Positions 1-11,400 of a stretch of 64,000 bases of DNA are shown in pieces. The notes below the pieces were generated by a model. It searched no databases. It had not been told where the DNA came from and saw only the letters and a program-made list of their open reading frames with translations. Source of the DNA: Glaciecola sp947496235 (GTDB lineage: Bacteria; Pseudomonadota; Gammaproteobacteria; Enterobacterales; Alteromonadaceae); the NCBI RefSeq assembly GCF_050306235.1, contig NZ_JBLWFH010000005.1:62001-126000 (forward strand). The letters run 5' to 3'. Each line of letters starts with the position of its first letter. The stretch's first letter is position 1. The translations under genes were made by a program, and so were the position numbers.

Positions 1-594
1 GCGGATAACTGTTCTATATTTATCAGGTGTGACGCGCCTGATATCGCTTAAATAGATTTCGTGGTGCTTTCCAGCTAGGTGGCCGCCAGATTGTGCTATG
101 GCGTTATGAACTTTTTGTATTACAGGGCCTTCTTCTGAAAAAGGTCCAAGATGTAAAATTTGCGCGCACTTTCCTTCATTAATGGTTTCAAAGGTTACTT
201 TGTTTAAGGCTTTTGGCGCATCTTTTTTATTGGCAATTGTATTGATAACAGAGGCTACTGTGTCAGCACTGACTGATTCTGGCTGCATAATCATCATGGT
301 CCATTGCCATTCATCTCGGTTGTTATTTTCAAAATCAGAAAAATCGTCAGCCCACCATAAACCTTCTAACGGCGGAACCACATAATCGAAATTCTTATGT
401 TGTTTCATCCAGAATTTAGTTTTGTAAGCTACCGGATATAGGGCATGTAAGGCTAGTTGATATTCCTCGCCTTCTGGTTTACCTTTTCCGGTAACCGTAA
501 TGTAATTTAGTGTAGGGATTTCAATAAATTCAACTTGCTTGGCACTGGGCTTATATAGATGCTTAAGCGATTTTTTATAGTCGATTTTTTGCAT
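1..594 (-). CDS. GyrI-like small-molecule-binding domain protein (partial, cut by window edge)
   Basis: The minus strand is open from an ATG at 594 to the window edge, giving 198 codons with no stop, so the C-terminus is missing. The protein starts MQKIDYKKSLKHLY and contains a PTLNYITVTGKGKPEGEEYQ stretch, a WMKQHKNFDY segment and a late HLGPFSEEGP segment. These are typical of stand-alone GyrI-like/SOUL-fold ligand-binding proteins of about 210 residues. Such proteins resemble the effector domain of AraC-type regulators but lack a DNA-binding part, and are thought to bind or hydrolyse small hydrophobic compounds. An AGGATT ribosome-binding site precedes the start. The start lies only 11 bases after the stop of the truncated CPBP gene on the same strand, so the two are probably co-transcribed. 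Family assignment is from remembered sequence pattern. Confidence 0.72.
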   Translation of the reverse strand, partial: MQKIDYKKSLKHLYKPSAKQVEFIEIPTLNYITVTGKGKPEGEEYQLALHALYPVAYKTKFWMKQHKNFDYVVPPLEGLWWADDFSDFENNNRDEWQWTMMIMQPESVSADTVASVINTIANKKDAPKALNKVTFETINEGKCAQILHLGPFSEEGPVIQKVHNAIAQSGGHLAGKHHEIYLSDIRRVTPDKYRTVIR

Positions 595-605
595 GTTTTA
601 ATCCT

Positions 606-1112
606 TTAAGCACCGAGTAAAGGTTTATGAAACGAGTGGATTTGCAGTAATTTGGGAACCAAGAACCCCCTCCAGCCCAACTCTTCACCTAGGGCTCCTG
701 TAATTGCAGTTCCCAAAACACCTAAAGTTGCACTGGCTCCCACGATAAATAATATGGCTTTTGCTTCGGTCATATTGGGCATTACCGTTATTAATTCGGC
801 TACATATTCACTGTTAGGAAAGTTATTAAATATTAACCAAACTATTAGGTAAACCGGCAATAAATAAACAAGAGGAATCAAATAGCCGACGGCCAAAAAT
901 TTTGCACGACCTAAACCAATAGCGAAGGTACTTAAGGGTTCTTTGAATACAAGTTTAGTTAAAATTGCAGCTAACCCTGGACAAATCATGTAAAGGATAA
1001 TTAGTTCAATTTTACCCAAGTAATGTAAGAGGGAAAAAGCTAAAGCACTAAAAAATAACGTAATAAGCAAAAAAACAAAAACTTGCTTGTGTAGATACCG
1101 GCTGTCTTCCAT
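606..1112 (-). pseudogene. CPBP-family intramembrane metalloprotease, C-terminally truncated
   Basis: This 168-residue hydrophobic protein has about four membrane segments (roughly residues 10-30, 36-54, 74-95 and 118-140). Its EELGWRGF at residues 143-150 matches the first catalytic motif (EExxxR) of CPBP/Abi proteases related to prenyl endopeptidase Rce1. Full-length members run well past 200 residues and carry further conserved motifs with catalytic histidines. Here the protein ends 20 residues after the first motif (SFHKPLLGA, stop), so those parts are missing. The ATG at 1112 is preceded by AAGGATT. The GyrI-like gene begins 11 bases after the stop, so the missing end may have been removed by a deletion that joined the two genes. 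It could still be a membrane protein without protease activity. Confidence 0.62.
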
Positions 1113-1257
1113 GTCTGACTAATCCTTAGCAATAAAACGCTTTTTGATAATTGAAGACTGGGAAGATAGAGTCACTAAGACTTTTGTAAAAAGTTGTAAA
1201 GTAAAACTTTAAGCTTAACTGCCAAAAATGCTTATTTTGGGACAAGCGTATTCAATT

Positions 1258-2058
1258 TTATATATTTAACAATCCAAGTTCTTTATCAGAAAGCTGTTTG
1301 CCTTCTAGGATATAGATGCTTTCTTGTTCCGGCATAACATTGTTTAGTATTAAAAATTCAGTGGATCTTTCGTTGACTGAATCGGCCGGAAAAACGTAAA
1401 GATTGAATTTAGAGGAAAGCTTATTCAGTTTGCTTGCCATTGTTTGTTCAGACTGCCCTTTGCCCAAAACCAAGGCTAAATTGAATTTGCTGTCATCCAC
1501 GTCTGCAATTAAGAAATCTGAATAGCGTTGCCAAGGCAATCGGGTAGGGCTGTTATTCACTATACTTTGAATACGCTGTTCATTCGTTTGCGATAACTTA
1601 AGTTGGGTAACCCAAACTTTGCGATCAGCATACCAGTATTGCGGCACAGAGTTTGGTTTGTATTCATCGGTGATTTCTTTATTTACAGCCCATAAATCTT
1701 GATTGAACTCGTTATCGCATTTTATTTGTTTGCGCTGCATAACAGAATTGATTACAGCCTCACCCATTGGCTCATCGCAATGAAAGAAATTTTCCACTTG
1801 TCGAGCACTGGTGTTGCCTAAAATAGGTGCCCAAAAAACGTAAACGTTATAGTTATCCAAGGTTTCTTTTTCTTTAAAAGCTTTAATGCAGTACGGACAT
1901 CTTGGATCTTTGAAAGCAATCAAGTCTGGCTTATTTGCATCATAGGGATTTAGCAGAAAAGCGGCATGCTTTTCGGGATCAGGAGAAAGCTTAGGTTCGG
2001 CGTATGCTACCTGATTAACAACTGTGACGAGAATCAATACACACAACAACCTAAGCAT
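1258..2058 (-). CDS. Secreted DsbC/DsbG-like thioredoxin-fold protein
   Basis: This 266-residue protein begins with a Sec signal peptide ending near residue 20 (VNQVAYA). It then has a thioredoxin-type active site, DPRCPYCIKAF, with cysteines 54 and 57, and a likely cis-proline region (NSVPQYW). The CPYC motif after a hydrophobic strand resembles DsbC/DsbG-type periplasmic isomerases, but the C-terminal half is not recognisable. It is the last gene of the operon starting at 18223 and begins 5 bases after the preceding stop. That placement suggests it oxidises or isomerises disulfides in the cysteine-containing exported proteins encoded upstream. This partnership is inferred. It may instead be a specialised thioredoxin of unknown substrate. 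Confidence 0.66.
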   Translation of the reverse strand: MLRLLCVLILVTVVNQVAYAEPKLSPDPEKHAAFLLNPYDANKPDLIAFKDPRCPYCIKAFKEKETLDNYNVYVFWAPILGNTSARQVENFFHCDEPMGEAVINSVMQRKQIKCDNEFNQDLWAVNKEITDEYKPNSVPQYWYADRKVWVTQLKLSQTNEQRIQSIVNNSPTRLPWQRYSDFLIADVDDSKFNLALVLGKGQSEQTMASKLNKLSSKFNLYVFPADSVNERSTEFLILNNVMPEQESIYILEGKQLSDKELGLLNI

Positions 2059-2063
2059 TTCAT

Positions 2064-2453
2064 TTATCCTTTTGAATTCTTCATATCTGCAAGTGCTTTT
2101 TGTAACACTAATTGGTCATATTTTGCCATTAGCGTTCGCATTTCTTGCTTTATCTGGTCTCGTCTAGATGGATCAGATATGTTCCTATCGTATCTGGCCA
2201 TCAATACATCCATTTCTTCTTGAACTTTAATAATCTCTTCAGAGCGCTGTTCTTCAGTAAGAGAATTGAAAACTTGCTCTTTTTCAGCCACCTTGTCGAG
2301 AATATCGTCCCCTTGCGCAATTTTGTCTGCAGTTGAATGAGAGCTTTGTGTAGATTCTATTTCTAATACTTCATTACTTTCAGACTGAGTTGTCCACCAA
2401 TACGCAAGACCAGCAAAAACCAGAACAATGATTGAAGCTATAATAACTTTCAT
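2064..2453 (-). CDS. Small membrane-anchored coiled-coil protein
   Basis: The longer reading frame begins at 2510 inside the preceding gene. The ATG at 2453 is preferred because it starts directly with a membrane anchor (MKVIIASIIVLVFAGLAYWW) and lies 5 bases after the giant gene's coding region. The 129-residue product has an acidic Ser/Thr/Glu-rich linker and then a charged helical C-terminal half (about residues 60-125) with repeated short motifs such as MDVLMARYD and MRTLMAKYD. This predicts a coiled coil or helical bundle in the periplasm. I recognise no family. It sits between the giant Ig-like protein and the DsbC-like protein, so it may be an accessory or assembly factor for them. Confidence 0.6.
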   Translation of the reverse strand: MKVIIASIIVLVFAGLAYWWTTQSESNEVLEIESTQSSHSTADKIAQGDDILDKVAEKEQVFNSLTEEQRSEEIIKVQEEMDVLMARYDRNISDPSRRDQIKQEMRTLMAKYDQLVLQKALADMKNSKG

Positions 2454-2457
2454 ACTC

Positions 2458-5400
2458 TTAATCTCCGGTTGTGAAATAGCGATCCCCGAAATAAGGGTTA
2501 TTGTTAGCATAATCGAAAATACGAGATCTTATGTCAACCCTATATCGAATATTTGCATCTAAGTCGGTTGCTGGCGTAAAGGTCAAAGTCGTACCATTGA
2601 CTTGGATACTGCCTTCTACCTGAGTACTTCCGTTGAAAACAGCGATGTTAGAGTGTGACGAAATGGGCTCGTTAAACTCAAGTACAATCGTGGTATCTCT
2701 AGCTACATCCGTTTCATTTTGCGCAGGAGTAATAGTTAAAAACGCTGGAGCAACAGTATCAGGAACGTCAGAAACTGAAGTTGAGAAACTCATTATTGTG
2801 GAATTCAACGAGCTACCCGTATAGTTGCACAATCCAAAGGCTACTAAATTAAAACTACTAGCAGTCGGCAATATTGCCGTTGGTGTTAGCGTAATTACCG
2901 TCCCATTTGAACTGAGCACATTATTAGTGTCTATTGTATTTAGTCCATTGCGTAGACTAATGTTATCTACACAATTAGGTGAGATAGGTTCGTCAAAAGT
3001 CACGACGAGTCTAGTGTTTACCGGCAAATCAGTTGAACCGTCTGGTACGCTAGTATTAACGACCACTGGTGGTGTATTATCGAACTGGTCACTAGTAGTA
3101 AAACGCAAACTTCTACTATTGGACAGTCTATTACCTGCGACATCGTAGAGATAAGGGCTGTAGTTGACGTAGAGGTCATATTGTTTGTTTTCACCCAGTA
3201 AAGCGTCTGGTACAAAAGTTATTGTTTGACCATCAGAAGACACCTGTCCTTGGCCAGCTGGATAAGTTCCATTTGTGCGGTTATACAGATATATACTTCC
3301 GCCAGCGGAGTAGGTAACTACAGTGGTTGAATCAATTCTATCTGACACTTTAACACTTATAATCGCATTGCGAGGCACGTTAACAGCATTGTGCAAAATG
3401 CTGTAATTCACCACGTCATCGCGAGTGAAATCAACGGTATTAGTGGTAGTGAAATCTAGTACTAAATCGTCGTCAATCAGGTTTCCAGCGATATCTACCA
3501 CATTACTTAATGTTAATTGATAAGCCGTATCTGTTGACAGTAAGTTAACCGGTCTGACTACGATGAATGAGCGCGATTCTCCGAAGCTTACATTTATAGC
3601 TGCAGCATTCCCAAACTCATCGATTAGAGTCACATCGTCCAAACTGCTTGGATCCAACGCACCGTCAAACTCTAAACGAAGAACAGTGTTCACTGGAACA
3701 ATGTCATCCGCATTAATGTTGGCGTCGACTAACACTGGCGATTGGTTATCCTCGTCTGCGCCCAGTGTGAAGGTGGTGTATCGAGTATTGGACAACGTAT
3801 TACCACTAAAATCTCTCACACTACCTACATAGATTTGATAACGTCCATTGGCTTCAGGCGCTTCTACAGGTTGTATTGAAACAGATTGATAGCTGCTATC
3901 AATAGACACAGTGAAGGCTTCGTAATTGCCAGATTGATAATCATAGAGTCTGAAATTAGAACCCACTAAAGTTGTAGGATCAATCTGCTCTGAGAAATAG
4001 ACCTTAAAGTTATAGTTAGTGGGTATTTGCGACTCATTGTTAAGAATAGACGTCGATACCAAACTAGGTCTAACTAGGTCAGGTCCGGAAGCTGTTGTGA
4101 AGCTCACCGATTGAGCGGCCATTGTGTTACTTGCATAGTCAGAAATCTCAGGAAGATTTTCCGTAATACTCGTTTCTGCATCAAAGGCAGTTAGTCGCTC
4201 ATAGGTCAAATAGGTATCGTTTTCTGAGAGCATTAGGTTAATACGACGATCAGTGCCTGTTTCGGTCGGTAAAGACAGCAGATTTACAGGTTCATCATAG
4301 AGTACACCAAATCTCGGATTGACGCCTACCTCGGTGCTGCCATCTACTGGGCTAGCACTTACTATTACTGGTTGTCTTTCGTCAGCTTCAGCTACTTCTC
4401 CTGTGGTGAAGTATAAATAGTTATTATAATTTAACGAATCCCCATCTGTATCCAGTAATAAATAACTAATGAACAAATAGTACCTAGTATCAGCTAGCAA
4501 TAAGTCATCAGGAACCACACTAAGAATGTTGTTGGTATCGTTCAACATTGCGGTAACACTTAATTGTTGACCAGTATCTTGGTTATATAGCTGCACAGTT
4601 GATGTAGAGATTGAGTTGGAATCCATGGGTTCATTAAATTGAACCATCAACTCTACGTTTGTCGGAATATTGCCAGCGTTATTGAAGGGTGCATTTGCTG
4701 TAATATAGGGTCTGGTTCCATCTAAATCGCTTTCTTCTGGTGCTGTTCGGAAATAACCGTTGTAGTAGTTAACAGCATTTCCTTGAACATCAGTAGCATC
4801 GCTCTCTAAAATAACGCCGATTCTAGCGTTTTGGGCAAACGGCGTATCTTTAATAAACTTGATGGTTTGGTTATCAGCCAGCACTTCTATGACGCCCTGA
4901 TCATCAATCAGCATGCCGTCTTCGGTGACCCGTAACGCTGATTCAAGAGAAGCAGGATCCATAGGTTCACTTAGATACAATAGCACTTCATTCACGTCCA
5001 CCCAATTTGAAGAACCATTGGTAGGTAATTGTCTTACCACTGAAGGACGACTGTTATCAGTGTAATTGGTACCTGTGACATAGGTGCTAATAAATGGGGT
5101 AATTGGATTACCTGCGAGGTCTGTAACCTCATCAGTAATAACTACACTCACTAGGCTACCCGCTGGTTTACCCACACTAAGAGTTACTTGTTCACCAGAA
5201 GCTGAGCGTGAAACAGAAGGTCGATATACTTCGCCATTTATGTATAGCGCGATGTTGTTATTGTTCAGCGTGCTAGCATTCATCGGCTCACTAAACGTAA
5301 GTACCACATTGCTATCCGGGTTAACATCAACTGTATCGGTCGCCGGAGAAATCGCAGTAACCGCAGGCGCTACATTATCAACCAAAGATTCTGTATTGAA

Positions 5401-8400
5401 ATAGTAGTTACCACTGCTTCTTACGTTTCCTGCAAAATCAAATACTTGTGAATAGATATAAACGCGATATCTAGTGTCACCACGTAATGGGTCCGTTGGT
5501 GTAAAGGTGATTCTATTACCTTCAACAGTGATATTACCCTCAACAATATAGTTTGCATCGTAATCATATAGCTGGAAGCTACTGTCATTGGCAATATTTT
5601 CGTCGAACTCTAATATGATTGCCTGATTAACACTTACATCAGTGGCGTTCGATTCAGGAATTCGAGTCTGTAATGTTGGAGCAATTGTGTCTGCAACTTC
5701 AGCACTAGTGATGAAATTCAATGTTGTTGGAGATATTAGGTTTCCGCTGTAATCACACAAACCCTCAACATTCAACTGATAAGCTGTATTCGCCATTAAT
5801 TCTTGACTAGCAATTACATTTAACCAGCGGTTACCACTTTCAATTGATACTGAAATGGGTACCTCACCGCTACCATCAGTTAGGGTGACATCTCCCACAC
5901 ATAAGCTACTAACCCTTTCGTCCAGTAATACCCGTATTCTAGCATTTACTGGAATATTTAATGATCCTTCCGGAATATTGCTATCAGTAACTGTTGGCGC
6001 TGTGTTATCCGAGGAATCACCGGTAGTAAAATAAATACTTCTATTTGGGGTCAGACGATTTCCAGCATAATCTTGAAGGTATGGACTATAGCCTGCATAC
6101 AAATAATATCTACGTAGCGGCTCAAGTTCTGCATCGGGCGTGAAGGTTACACTCATAGCATCTTCGGACAAGGTACGAGAGCCTGAAATTCTTCTGCCTG
6201 TGACTGAATCGTACAAATAGAAAGTATCTTCAAAAATACTGGTTGAATCTATAGGCTCACCGTAGCTGAAGGTAATTTCAGGGTTTAATGCCACATCAGA
6301 GCTATTAGTAGGCATGTTTGTGCCTAAGAATGCTCCCTCTCGAATATCTACCTGATCTTTGGTCGTGAAATTAATTTCTATTGGACTATCAATTTCATTA
6401 TTGGATAGATCTTTAATGCCATCAACGGTAAGCGTGATATCAGTCAATTCAGGTAATAAGGTCTTAGGTGTTACAACTAGAACAGTGTTACCTCTTTCAT
6501 ATCGAGTATTAAATGGAATTGCTTGTCCACCCATATCAACCAAGGAAATTGTTGGTTGTTCGTTGGTATCAATAGTTTCATCAAATACCAATTTAATTCG
6601 CGTGTTTGTAGGTAGACCAATTTGACCATCTTCTACCGACTGGTCTAACAATACTGGTGCAGTCACATCTGCGTTAAAACCTGTAGTAAACGACTGATAC
6701 ACACCACTTACAGAATTTCCGCTTAAATCGTATAAGTCGTAGAAGTAAGTATCGTATTGAACGCCGACCTCTAATGGTTCTTGCGGTATCATATTGACGG
6801 TTTTGCCGTCAGTATCTAGTTCAAGTTGCATGGCTAAGTAAGTACCAGTGCTTCTTTCGTATAGATAAGAATTCGACGTCATAGCTCTTGTAGGGTCTAT
6901 GCTCTCATCATAGCTTGCTGATATCTTCGTATTAACAGGGATATCAATAGCATTCACCGGAATGTTTCGAGTAATAAACTGCGGACGTAAAATATCCGAA
7001 CCATTACCTGTATTGAAAGTAGTTTGAGTATCTACACTTGCGTTACCAGCATCATCTACAAAAGACGGCGCTTCTTCGGTTATGGCTGAATTTGCCGCCA
7101 AACTGCCTAATCTCGTGTAAGTAACCAGGGTGTTATTGTCACTAAATTGAATGTTGATGCGTCGGTCTGTCCCACTTTCAAACGGAAGACTGAGTGGGTT
7201 AACTCCTTCATCATAGCGCACTGCATATTGAGCATTGGTACCCACATTTTCAGCTCCCATAAACGGACTCTGACTAATTACCTGTGGAGGTCTCTCATCT
7301 ATGACAGCGTCACTTGAGGTGTTGAAGTAATTATTATAATAGTAAACTAAGCTATCACCGTCAGTATCGAAGATTTGAGCGCCATTTATTTCAAGATAGT
7401 AGGTGCTGCTTACTTCAAGAGACTCAGCTGGTGTAATTCTTAGCTGACGTGATTGCTCGTCATAAGCGAAATTCAATGGTATCGCATCACCTATCTCTGC
7501 GTTACCGATTTCTGCGCTTGCAACATCGATTGGACAGTCGTCATCTATACAAGGTTCGTCTATACCACCGTCATCCTGAGAACTTAATACTAATCGTATA
7601 GTTTGATCAGTGAAGGTTGTATCATCCATTGGTTCATTGAACTGTAGTATCAACAGCGGGTTCAATGGAAGATTTGATTGATTATAATTTGGGTAGTAAC
7701 TTTGTAGTTGAGGTCGCACACCTACTAAATCAGACTCAGACGGCGCTGTGTTGAAATAACCACTGTAGAAGTTTGCAGGGTTACCCTCAAGGTCGGTTGC
7801 GTTAGTTTCTAAGAATATATTGATTCGAGCATTTTCACTGAAAGGCGTATCTTTAACGAATCTAACTGTCTGGTTATCTTCTAATACTTCAACTTGCCCT
7901 AAATCATCTATCAAAATACCATTTTCAGAGACGCGAACTGCTGCTTCTAATGACGCCGCATCCATAGGCTCGTTCAAGTATAAGAGAACCTCATTAATAT
8001 CGCGCCAGTTGTTAGATCCATTTGCAGGTAATTGGCGAGATACCGAAGGACGGCTATTATCGCTATTACTACTACCTGTAGTAAAGGAGCTAATGAAAGG
8101 TGCTATCGGATTACCAGATAGGTCAGTTACGTCATCGGTAATCACTACGCTTACTAGGCTAGAGGCTGGTTTGGTCATGCTTAAGGTAACTTGTTCGCCT
8201 GTTGCCGAAGCTGATACAGAAGGCTTCTGTACAACACCATCAATATAGAAGGCAATATTATTATTGTTGATAGTACTGGTATTCATTGGTTCGCTGAATG
8301 TTAGTACAACGGTCGATGTGGGGCTTACGTCGATAGCATCTTCTACAGGAGATATTGCAACTACTGATGGGGCCATTCCATCAGCTAAAGCTTCTGTGTA

Positions 8401-11400
8401 GAAATAATAGTTGCCACTACTTCTTACATTCCCAGCAAAGTCATAAACTTGAGAATAAATGTAAACTCGGTATCTAGTGTTTCCGCGTAATGGAGAATCA
8501 GGTGTAAAGGTAATCGAATTGCCGTCTACCGTAATCTCACCTTCAACTAGTAAGTTTGCATCATAGTCATACAACTGGAATGTGCTGTCATTCGCTAGAG
8601 GTTCATTAAATTCTAAACGCACACTTTGGTTAACACTTACATCAGTTTCGTTAGTGGCAGGTGAACGTGTCTGCAGTGTAGGTGCGACATTATCTACAAG
8701 GTCGCTTCCTGTTGTGAAACTAATAAAGGTCGGCGCAATTTCATTGCCACTGTAATCACATAAGCCTTCAATATTAAGTTGATAATCAGTATTGGCGGCT
8801 AAGGTTTCGTTAGCAGTAACAGTGACCCAGCGATTGCCGTTGTCTACCGATATTGAAACTGGGACGTTATTAGTGCCGTCTGTAAGAGTAATCTCAGCTA
8901 AGCATAGGCTACTGACGCGCTCATCTAGGAGGATTCGAAGTCGTGCATTTACAGGTATGTCTGAAGCACCAGATGAAATACTAGTTGTAGTAACTTCAGG
9001 TGCAATATCATCGGAAGCATCGCCTGTGTAGAAATTAATACTGCGATTGGCACGTAGGATGTTACCTGCTATGTCTTGAAAATAAGGGCTGTAACCTGCG
9101 TACATGTAATAACGTCTAGATGGTAGTAACTCTTCATTGGCTGTGAAAATAGCCTGAGTGCCATCTTCAGATAATGTGATTGCGCCTGGAACTCGTTTTC
9201 CATTACCCGAATCGTACAGATAGTAGGTATCAGGTGTTAAAGTCGTTGGATCAATAGCTTCACTGTAGCTGAAAACAATCTCTGGATTTAGTGATACACC
9301 AGATGAGTTAGAAGGGATATTGCTGCCTAAATACTCACCTGTTTGTGTATCTGACTCGGTGCCAGAAGTAAAGCCCACTACAACTTGGCTGGTATTTAAG
9401 TTGCCACCTAAATCCTGAATTTCATTAATGACTAATTGATAACTGGTGCTCGCATTTAACACAGACGTAGGTGTTAACGTAACCAAAGTTCTGTCTGTGG
9501 AGAGAGTTCTAGTAGTCTGAATTTCATTGAAATTCGTATCTGTTAGTTTGACGCCTTTAATTGTTAGTGGATTGATGGGTTCGTTAAATCTAACGTTGAA
9601 TCTAGCATTTAGAGGAACCTCTGATTGCCCCTCTTCTACAGACATACTCGTAATTTCTGGGCCCATGAAATCGTCGTCAAAGCCAATTCTAAAACTAGCA
9701 TTGGTGCTGTACATTTGATTACCGAAAAAGTCTCGGATGTTAGTAGTTAGTACCAACAAGTAGTTACCACCAACAGTTAAGGGAGCGTTAGGAACGAAAA
9801 TGATGCCGTCGTTTGATTCATTCATCGACAGAACACCTTCAACATTACCACCAGTTGTGTAGTCGTAGACATATGCAGAGGTAGCTGTAACTGTTGCTGG
9901 ATCTACTGGTTCAGACAAGAGTGCACTAATTACTGTATTAGTAGGTACGTCTTGTGCTCCGTTTACTGGATTAGAGTAGAGCAGTGAAGGTCTAACGGTA
10001 TCCACAAAATTACCAGTAGTATAGGCAAACACATAATCGTCCATCATGTTGCCGGCTTCGTCTCGCGCGCCAGCTACAATGACTTGATAAGTAGTAAAGT
10101 CACCTAATAAATCATTTGGTACAAAAGTAACCTGAGTGTTTGCTTGGGACAGTGTAACTGAACCCGCAATTACAGGTGCTCCGTCTACTAATTCAGATAC
10201 AGTAACTGTTGTATTTGAAATAGATTTAGCATCTAACGCCTCGTTGAATACAATAACGATTGGATTTGCTTCGGGAATATCCACAGCATCAATTTCTGGA
10301 TCCGTGCTTGAAACCACGGGTTTAATTGTGTCTGGGTTAGTTGGGCTAGTGCCATTATCAACTTCGTCGCCATCTTCAATGCCATCGCCATCTGAATCTG
10401 TAGATAAAGGATTAGAACCGATTTGAACTTCATAGCCATCAGTCAATCTATCGCCATCAGTATCAGGGTTATTCAGATCCGTAAGGTAGGTATTGGCTTC
10501 TTCGTCGTCACCTAAGCCATCACCGTCAGTGTCGGGTTGGATTTCAATATTGATGGTTTCACTTGTGGTTTCGTTGCCACCTAAGTCAACCGCTATTGCA
10601 TCAATATTTAGGCCTGAGTCGCTAAACGGGACAGTTAAAACCATTGAGTAAGGAGCTGAAGTATCAACAAAGACCACTGAACCATCGATTCTAAATTGAA
10701 CTTGATCAACGGCTACGTCGTCTTGAGCGTCAGCGACTATAGTCAATCGTTCACCTTCTACAACTACTTCACCTTGTCCAGGGCTTGAAATGCTAACCGT
10801 AGGCGCAACACCGTTGTTATCATTGATATCACGGTATTGTGCGATAAAGAGTTTGGTATCGCCACTTACGCCATAATCGCGGCTTACAACATAACGTTCC
10901 TCCGTTATGTAAGCATAGCTTGCATCGAGCGCTATCCCTGTTCCTGCATAATCGCCCAAGCTAGATAAATCTATGGTGCCTTGGAATATAGGATCAAGTG
11001 GGTCAAAAATATTAACAAAAGCGACTACATTCGGGAACAACTGCTCTGCATAGAAGGCAAAGTTGCGAGTTAGTGCTACATCACGAGGTACTATGCTTCT
11101 GTCACCGCCAACTATAGTAGGTGACATAGGTTGTCTAACGTCCACAACGCGATAACCTTGGGAGTAAGCTGCAACATGCGCAAAGCCATTGTCTATTACC
11201 ACGTCTTGGACAGTACCAATATTTAGACTAGCAAGACTAATTGGGCTAGAAACATCACTAATATCTACGGTGACCAAGGCTGAACCAGCGACTGCAACTA
11301 GTAAGTCTTGCTCAATAGCAACACCGCGTACGGTTCCGTTTAATCCCAGTGTAGAACGTGAAATCAGTTGTTCTGAGTTAGAAATATCAAAAATTTCTAT

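Noticed and set aside
1222..1240. CCAAAA/TTTTGG inverted repeat after the DsbC-like gene
   Set aside because: The six-base, mostly A-T stem lacks a T-run and is not convincing as a terminator.
2454..2510. N-terminal extension of the coiled-coil protein
   Set aside because: The extension lies inside the giant gene, is not a signal, and the ATG at 2453 starts exactly at the membrane helix.
2458..10005. Regular DNA-level repetition resembling a satellite or repeat array
   Set aside because: The repetition follows codon frame and protein domain boundaries of one open reading frame, so it is coding domain duplication, not a CRISPR array or satellite.
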